NCBI GenBank assembly: GCA_023091665.1
Contig: JALJCQ010000017.1
Coordinates: 2,418,001-2,482,000, forward strand
DNA length: 64,000 nt
From: Pythium myriotylum
Taxonomy: Eukaryota; Oomycota; Peronosporomycetes; Pythiales; Pythiaceae
Direction of reading: 5' to 3'
Made by a program: the position numbers and the translations under genes. Positions 61,270 to 64,000 of the stretch are shown here, one piece after another (position 1 is the first letter of the stretch; each line of letters starts with the position of its first letter). The notes under the pieces were generated by a model. The model was not told the origin of the DNA. It saw only the letters and a list, made by a program, of their open reading frames with translations, and searched no databases.

Positions 61270-61795
61270 CTAGAACCCAACCGGAGAGGTTGCGGAAAGG
61301 CACGCGGCAGGGAACTGCTCAACGAAAAATGTACGCGCCGGCACGCCGAAGAGTCTGCACTCGGTCTGCAGAATTGCTCTCGCCTCAGCCTGGTACGCCA
61401 TGCAGTCCGCGTTCTGACAAACCGACTTCAGCACATCTCCCTGAGGGAGAGTCAGACTCACAGGCGAGTATGCCGTCGCCTGGCTACAGCTCTGTGCGCT
61501 GCTCCCAACGAGAACAGGGATGATCTTGCTCGCATCGCATAGCGGAATCGGATCCGGGCCTGGTGTCGTATAGTCTGGGGTTGGCGTGGGTGTGGGCGTG
61601 GGTGTGGGTACGGGCGTCGGTTCTGGGTTGGCGCTCGCTGAGGCGCATGCAGAAGGGATATGCTCCACGAAAAACGGTCTGATAGGCGTCTGGAGGAAGA
61701 GGCAGTCGACCGGCAGCGCGGCGCGCATCTCTGCAAAGTAACTGGAGCAAGCGGCGTTCGAGCACACGGAGCGAAGAACATTACCAGTTGGACCC
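61270..61795 (-). pseudogene. two-domain elicitin-like gene, 5' end cut off by a LINE
   Basis: The minus strand codes for the second half of one elicitin domain (NVLRSVCSNAACSSYF, LPVDC, PSACA), a Thr/Pro repeat linker (PVPTPTPTPTPTPDY) and a complete second elicitin domain with six Cys (PLC, QSC, SVC, ADC, TEC, AAC) to the stop at 61270. The first two Cys of domain one and the signal peptide are missing. The frame continues to 62076, but that part is antisense to a LINE ORF1 and shows no elicitin or signal features. The gene was therefore split by the insertion at about 61795. Confidence 0.82.
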
Positions 61796-64000
61796 CCGAA
61801 TTTACCCGCTGGAGAACAGATCCCCTTTTCTGTTCCCCGACGCGAAGAAGACTCGGACCAAGAGACGGCTATCGCCTCGCGCGCGGCAGCCATGCCGCCA
61901 ACCTCGATGGGAGCAGCGACGCTGCTACCCGTGGATACCGGACCCCCGCCAGACGCTCGAGTGGCCTCGGTAGAGACGGCTGTGACAAGGCCCATGCCCC
62001 CACAGTCGCCGCTGCCGGCAGACCAAGACCAGACAGCTTCATCTTTGCCCTCATTGAACGACTCTGTATCGATCATTGAAGGCCCAACAACAGCTCACTC
62101 CACGCCCGAGGAGGCGCCGGACTCCCAGCTTGACTCCCAGCAACGAAGTGCATCGCAATTACTTGGAGATGACTCTTGCTCTGATGCCTCCCCACCGCCG
62201 ACTTCACGCAGCTCCGACCACGAAGGAAACGTGCAGAGGGAAGGGGAACTCAGCCTACCGTTGAGCCCACTCATGTCGATGAAAGACTCGACTCTGCCAG
62301 CAGAGGCCAACGAATTCACCATCGGCCAAGCGCCGTCGACGACGCCGGCCTCATCGACGACGAGGAAGCCGAAGAAGAGTGCCTCTACGAAAGCCAAGGC
62401 ACGCAGTGACAGCCAACGCCCGCAAGGGCCTCGTCCAGCGCGCCCAGCGGCGTCAGGGACCTCCGCGACTGTGTCCAGCACGGTCTGGAGCAAAGCCGGT
62501 ACCGCGCAGTTGGGTGCGAACCTCAGCGGCTCGGTTCTACACCCGGCAAAGGAGACGAGCCAGTCCGAGGCGCAACCGCCAGATCCGGCTCTTCTGAAAC
62601 ACTTCATGTGTGCTACCAAGCCGGCCAATCTGAGACGAGACGGTGATCAGCGTCCGCTCACGATGCAGGAACGGGAAGCTTTCTACGCCTGGATGAGCCA
62701 TCGACTGCACCTGGAAGGACCGCCGAGATTCATCACGGAGACGAACACTGCAGCGGAGCGGGACTCCATTGCTGAGTTCGACCGACGACACCTCGGATTC
62801 AGGCTATACGTGGAGGTACCAGCGGGCTTCTCAATTCCAGAAAACGGCGCCAAGTACCATCTCTGTCACGCCGCCATCCTCGCGTGTGGAGCGGATGTGG
62901 TGAAACGTCAAAAAGTGATCGCCTTCTTCAATGCGACCTTCACTATCACCGTCGATCCTAAGTCCATGATCATGACAATCCGATTTGTGCAACCAACCGT
63001 ACGAGATGCATGGGACGGCTTCGAATTTGCTCTTGGCAAGGGCATCGTAAGACTCCATGCTACAGACTCGCTGACTACGGATGTACCTAAGGTCGGATTC
63101 GACGATCCCGCTCAAAACCTCCTTTACCACGTCTATTTTCATGGAGGCACTGATCTTGTACAGCGGGCCATTCGAGCGATCGGCAAAGCGGCAGCAGGCA
63201 TGCCTGTCCTCGAGGCTCAATTGGTACAATCGATTGGCATGCGAGATTTCCAGCCCACGAGGTGGAAGCTGACGTTCGATCAAATCACGTGCCCGGGACC
63301 GCTCGAACGTGTGAGGAGACTCCAGGTGCTGTATGACCAGGTGCCGATTACGATCGACGTTCATCATCCGCGGGCCTCCAGACGAGCGCCATGTACAAAA
63401 TGTCTTAGCATTCGCCATTCAACCAAGGACTGCAAGAACAAGTTTGCGGAGCGATCTGCAGCTAGTCGCACCCTCGCCCTCGACGTTCCCAAAGCGGAAG
63501 CCTTCCAACTGACCGCCGCCATCTCTCCCAAAAAGATGGCACGCCAGTTGAAAGAGTTACGGGAGACTGTCGCCCCGGAACTCGAGCGAAGCCTCGCCGC
63601 GGAAGAGCAGGCACGGCTGCAGAAGTTAGAGCGCAAGACCAAAGCTGCCGCAAATCGCGCAGCAAAGGAAGCTGCAGCCGAAGCTAGAGCCCAACAGCTA
63701 GCGCGAGCGCAATTCGACAAAGACCGCAAGGCCCATGCCCGGCATCAGACGCTCCAGGCGCACAAGAGTGTCCGCGATCAACTCCGACAAATCCAACAGC
63801 AGGCACGCACCACAGCCAAGTCCTTTGGGTGCCCTATGTCCGGAACCTCAACCACGACCGGGGCGGAGACAAAGAGCAGTGACCAGTCGGTACCACAGCC
63901 CGCGAGGGAGGAGCACCCACGCGACGAAGCGAACACGAGCGGAGCGACCCCGGCGCAGCCAACTCTGGCCATCATTCCGTACGTTGACCCAGGAACACAG
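61796..64000 (+). mobile_element. 5' part of a LINE-type retrotransposon, runs off right edge
   Basis: It begins within the elicitin-like gene at about 61790-61800 and continues to the window end. ORF1 is intact as far as seen. ORF2 and the 3' end lie outside. Whether it is the same family as the fragments at 11130 and 14755 cannot be told, since different parts are preserved. Confidence 0.75.
61892..64000 (+). CDS. LINE ORF1 (gag-like, CCHC zinc knuckle), partial
   Basis: An open frame of 703 codons from the ATG at 61892 to the right edge, with no stop. Residues 1-220 are disordered and Ser/Pro/Thr/Lys-rich. Residues about 230-490 form an alpha/beta globular part (LTMQEREAFYAWMSHRLHLE, HLGFRLYVEVPAGFSIP). 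A CX2CX4HX4C zinc knuckle follows at Cys501, Cys504, His509 and Cys514. Residues about 545-650 are an Ala/Arg/Gln-rich coiled coil (LERKTKAAANRAAKEAAAE). This order fits an RNA-binding ORF1 protein of a non-LTR element. The frame has no stop upstream of the ATG within the presumed element, so the exact start is a choice. Confidence 0.78.
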   Translation, partial: MPPTSMGAATLLPVDTGPPPDARVASVETAVTRPMPPQSPLPADQDQTASSLPSLNDSVSIIEGPTTAHSTPEEAPDSQLDSQQRSASQLLGDDSCSDASPPPTSRSSDHEGNVQREGELSLPLSPLMSMKDSTLPAEANEFTIGQAPSTTPASSTTRKPKKSASTKAKARSDSQRPQGPRPARPAASGTSATVSSTVWSKAGTAQLGANLSGSVLHPAKETSQSEAQPPDPALLKHFMCATKPANLRRDGDQRPLTMQEREAFYAWMSHRLHLEGPPRFITETNTAAERDSIAEFDRRHLGFRLYVEVPAGFSIPENGAKYHLCHAAILACGADVVKRQKVIAFFNATFTITVDPKSMIMTIRFVQPTVRDAWDGFEFALGKGIVRLHATDSLTTDVPKVGFDDPAQNLLYHVYFHGGTDLVQRAIRAIGKAAAGMPVLEAQLVQSIGMRDFQPTRWKLTFDQITCPGPLERVRRLQVLYDQVPITIDVHHPRASRRAPCTKCLSIRHSTKDCKNKFAERSAASRTLALDVPKAEAFQLTAAISPKKMARQLKELRETVAPELERSLAAEEQARLQKLERKTKAAANRAAKEAAAEARAQQLARAQFDKDRKAHARHQTLQAHKSVRDQLRQIQQQARTTAKSFGCPMSGTSTTTGAETKSSDQSVPQPAREEHPRDEANTSGATPAQPTLAIIPYVDPGTQ

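Noticed and set aside
61796..62076. N-terminal 90 residues of the long elicitin-like frame
   Set aside because: They are the antisense of LINE ORF1 and have no signal peptide or elicitin Cys.
1..64000. CRISPR arrays, rRNA or tRNA genes
   Set aside because: No regularly spaced repeats, rRNA blocks or cloverleaf sequences were seen; the only tRNA-like match is the complement of the retroelement primer site.

Overview
The window is nuclear DNA of an oomycete (water mould), most likely from the Pythium/Phytophthora side. The evidence is a set of secreted families typical of that group (elicitin-like proteins, a PAN/Apple protein, a GH7 cellobiohydrolase, a GH5 glucanase), a bZIP-like protein with an oomycete-style C-terminal domain, very short introns (59-75 nt), and start regions resembling the oomycete Inr/FPR core promoter. 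Genus and species cannot be fixed from the sequence alone. No rRNA, tRNA or CRISPR was found.

Layout. 1-2.7 kb: decayed sequence with a Merlin-type (IS1595/ISXO2-like) transposase relic. 2.7-8.5 kb: a complete Ty1/copia retrotransposon on the minus strand with identical 299-bp LTRs and an ACTAC target duplication; it sits on the stop codon of a subtilisin gene. 8.5-35 kb: a subtilisin-like protease cluster. Three genes (8458, 11623, 15957) are on the minus strand and five (19146, 21539, 29487, 31365, 33477) on the plus strand, pointing away from a silent centre near 17.7-19.1 kb. The copy at 29487 has a nonsense codon. Two older subtilisin relics, two LINE fragments and a broken MULE carrying a Ulp1 protease domain (25.5-28.9 kb) lie between them. 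35-50.3 kb: a housekeeping-like block with a GNAT acetyltransferase, a coiled-coil membrane protein, a bZIP-like protein, a divergent pair of pseudokinase fusion genes, a lipoate-ligase-like gene with four exons, a galectin-RRM protein and a JMJD6-like JmjC protein. 51-55.4 kb: two more minus-strand subtilisins, one broken. 55.8-62 kb: secreted proteins likely to act on plant or microbial cell walls (PAN, GH7, GH5, two elicitin-like loci). The second elicitin locus is cut by the 5' end of a LINE whose ORF1 runs off the right edge.

How it fits together. The subtilisins share one plan: signal peptide, I9-type propeptide and S8 domain with Asp/His/Asn/Ser. Some add a Thr/Pro-rich stalk and a small Cys-rich tail. 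They grew by tandem duplication of gene plus promoter plus relic, followed by patchwork exchange and retroelement insertion just downstream of stop codons. Together with the GH7, GH5, PAN and elicitin genes, the window is rich in extracellular proteins suited to feeding or attack. The most unusual item is the head-to-head pair at 39.4-44.4 kb. A propeller-like/Cys-His/pseudokinase protein and a MYB-SHAQKYF/pseudokinase protein end in the same 292-residue pseudokinase, encoded by two 879-bp inverted copies of equal length.
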